Shown here: positions 63,346-64,000 of the stretch, piece by piece
Position numbering within the stretch: position 1 is the stretch's first letter
Layout of the letters: every line of letters starts with the position of its first letter
Source of the DNA: Nostoc sp. UHCC 0302
GTDB taxonomy: Bacteria; Cyanobacteriota; Cyanobacteriia; Cyanobacteriales; Nostocaceae
Assembly: GCF_038096175.1 (NCBI RefSeq)
Contig: NZ_CP151099.1
Location: 1,924,501 to 1,988,500 of the forward strand
Length of the DNA stretch: 64,000 bases
Reading direction: 5' to 3'
The notes under the pieces: model-generated
What the model was told of the DNA's origin: nothing
Seen by the model: only the letters and a program-made list of their open reading frames with translations
The model's database searches: none
Translations under genes and position numbers: made by a program

Positions 63346-64000
63346 ATGACAATTGCATTAGACCGTCCACAACAAAAATCCAAGTCTGCTCAGATTAGAG
63401 AAAAACTTGGTTATCCCATTATCGACACCGATGTACATACGCAGGAATTTGAGCCAGCAGTCTTAGATTATTTAGAGCAAATTGGTGGAACTGCGATCGC
63501 ACAACGTTTCAAAGAGCATTTACCAGGGGCTTCTCGCTTTAAGTGGTACAAACAAACCTGGGAAGAACGTTTTGCTTATCGCACAAATCGCCCTAACTGG
63601 TGGGGTCGTCCGACAAAAGATACTCTAAATTTAGCTACGATTAGCTTGCCGAAGTTACTACATGAGCGCTTGCAAGAAGCAGGTACAGACTTTGCTGTTT
63701 TATATCCTAACTTGGCAACTCTCGCCCCAAATATCGGTAACGAAGAGATGCGGCGTGCAGTCTGTCGGGCAGTTAACACTTACCATGCAGACATTTTCCG
63801 TCCCTATTCTGACCGCCTAACACCCATCGCTGCTATTCCGTTGCATACTCCCGAAGAGGGAATTGAAGAGTTGGAATATGCGGTTAATGTTTTAGGACTC
63901 AAAGCAATTCAAATCCCTGGTTATGTTCGCCGTCCGATTCCAGCTTTTGAGAAGTATGGGAAAGAAGTGGCTAACGAAGTAGTTTGGCTGGATAACTTTG
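63346..64000 (+). CDS. Amidohydrolase-family (TIM-barrel metal-dependent) protein, C-terminus outside window
   Basis: 218 residues are visible from ATG 63346, open to the right edge. The metal-binding start IIDTDVHTQEFEP carries D-x-H (residues about 27-32), as in ACMSD-type amidohydrolase_2 proteins, and YVVN-type barrel strands follow (FAVLYPNLATLAP; LTPIAAIPLHTPEEGIEELEYAV). These enzymes decarboxylate or hydrolyse small organic acids. It follows the organosulfur transporter protein by about 150 bp, across a repeat, so it may process the desulfonated carbon skeleton. The decisive C-terminal His/Asp ligands are outside the window. Confidence 0.8.
   Translation, partial: MTIALDRPQQKSKSAQIREKLGYPIIDTDVHTQEFEPAVLDYLEQIGGTAIAQRFKEHLPGASRFKWYKQTWEERFAYRTNRPNWWGRPTKDTLNLATISLPKLLHERLQEAGTDFAVLYPNLATLAPNIGNEEMRRAVCRAVNTYHADIFRPYSDRLTPIAAIPLHTPEEGIEELEYAVNVLGLKAIQIPGYVRRPIPAFEKYGKEVANEVVWLDNF

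Noticed and set aside
1-64000. tRNA, rRNA, tmRNA and riboswitches
   Set aside because: I looked in the spacers for tRNA T-loops (GGTTCGAAT-like) and conserved rRNA cores and saw none; a covariance search could still find a small RNA.

Overview
This window looks like a chromosomal segment of a filamentous, heterocyst-forming cyanobacterium of the Nostoc/Anabaena type. The evidence is the very frequent GCGATCGC (HIP1) octamers, heptanucleotide short tandem repeats (TCATTGG/AATGACA type), typical cyanobacterial families (DUF3288, a TxlA-like thioredoxin, a type IV pilin-like G/H protein, a PyrF-PyrE fusion, an SLH/OprB porin), a decayed xisI gene, and what reads as the complete fraC-fraD-fraE septal-junction operon. 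Genes lie on both strands in short transcription units. Dispersed palindromic repeats fill many of the gaps.

Layout. 0-4.4 kb: an unidentified truncated CDS, an exported double-LCCL protein, an extended SDR, hemE and a membrane protein. 4.4-8.3 kb: ring-hydroxylating dioxygenase beta and alpha subunits followed by a glutamine-synthetase-like ligase, an arrangement recalling aniline oxygenation clusters. 8.3-16.1 kb: purN, a pilin-like protein, a sugar-type ABC permease, a 1188-residue hybrid histidine kinase and a pentapeptide-repeat protein. 16.3-19.1 kb: fraE, fraD, fraC on the minus strand. 19.2-31.7 kb: a duplicated corrinoid adenosyltransferase-like protein, an HTH-AAA-GGDEF protein, a cytochrome b / molybdopterin oxidoreductase pair, pyrF-pyrE, an AI-2E-family permease, clpC, a DUF3288 gene and a glycosyltransferase. 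31.8-39.8 kb: a 21-bp minisatellite, two TVP38/TMEM64 proteins, a mercuric-reductase-like flavoprotein, an SDR, a 4-hydroxyphenylpyruvate dioxygenase, a thioredoxin and a GAF-GGDEF protein. 39.8-46.5 kb: small or decayed genes (response-regulator, xisI and P450 remnants), murG, an SDR, and rplU-rpmA.

47.2-64 kb is an organosulfur region. It holds a DszC/SfnC-like flavin enzyme, ssuA, two tandem D-2-hydroxyacid dehydrogenases, ssuB, ssuC, ssuD, an SLH porin and, divergently, an AprA-like flavoprotein, an AprB-like two-cluster ferredoxin, a second solute-binding lipoprotein and an amidohydrolase that runs off the window. The likely joint job is import of sulfonates or related organosulfur compounds and their oxidative or reductive desulfonation. 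The octamer CGTAGTTT occurs in inverted pairs upstream of ssuD and upstream of the AprA-like gene, a candidate shared operator.

Mobile and repeat content. A 200-bp MITE-like element with 18-bp perfect terminal inverted repeats and an 11-bp target duplication sits in a decayed beta-helix gene. An IS1-type transposase is truncated. Several palindromic repeat families recur, and two of their members are inserted in frame in real proteins (the hybrid kinase and HPPD), where both encode the same short peptide. No tRNA, rRNA or CRISPR array was seen. All functional calls are from reading sequence only, with no database search.
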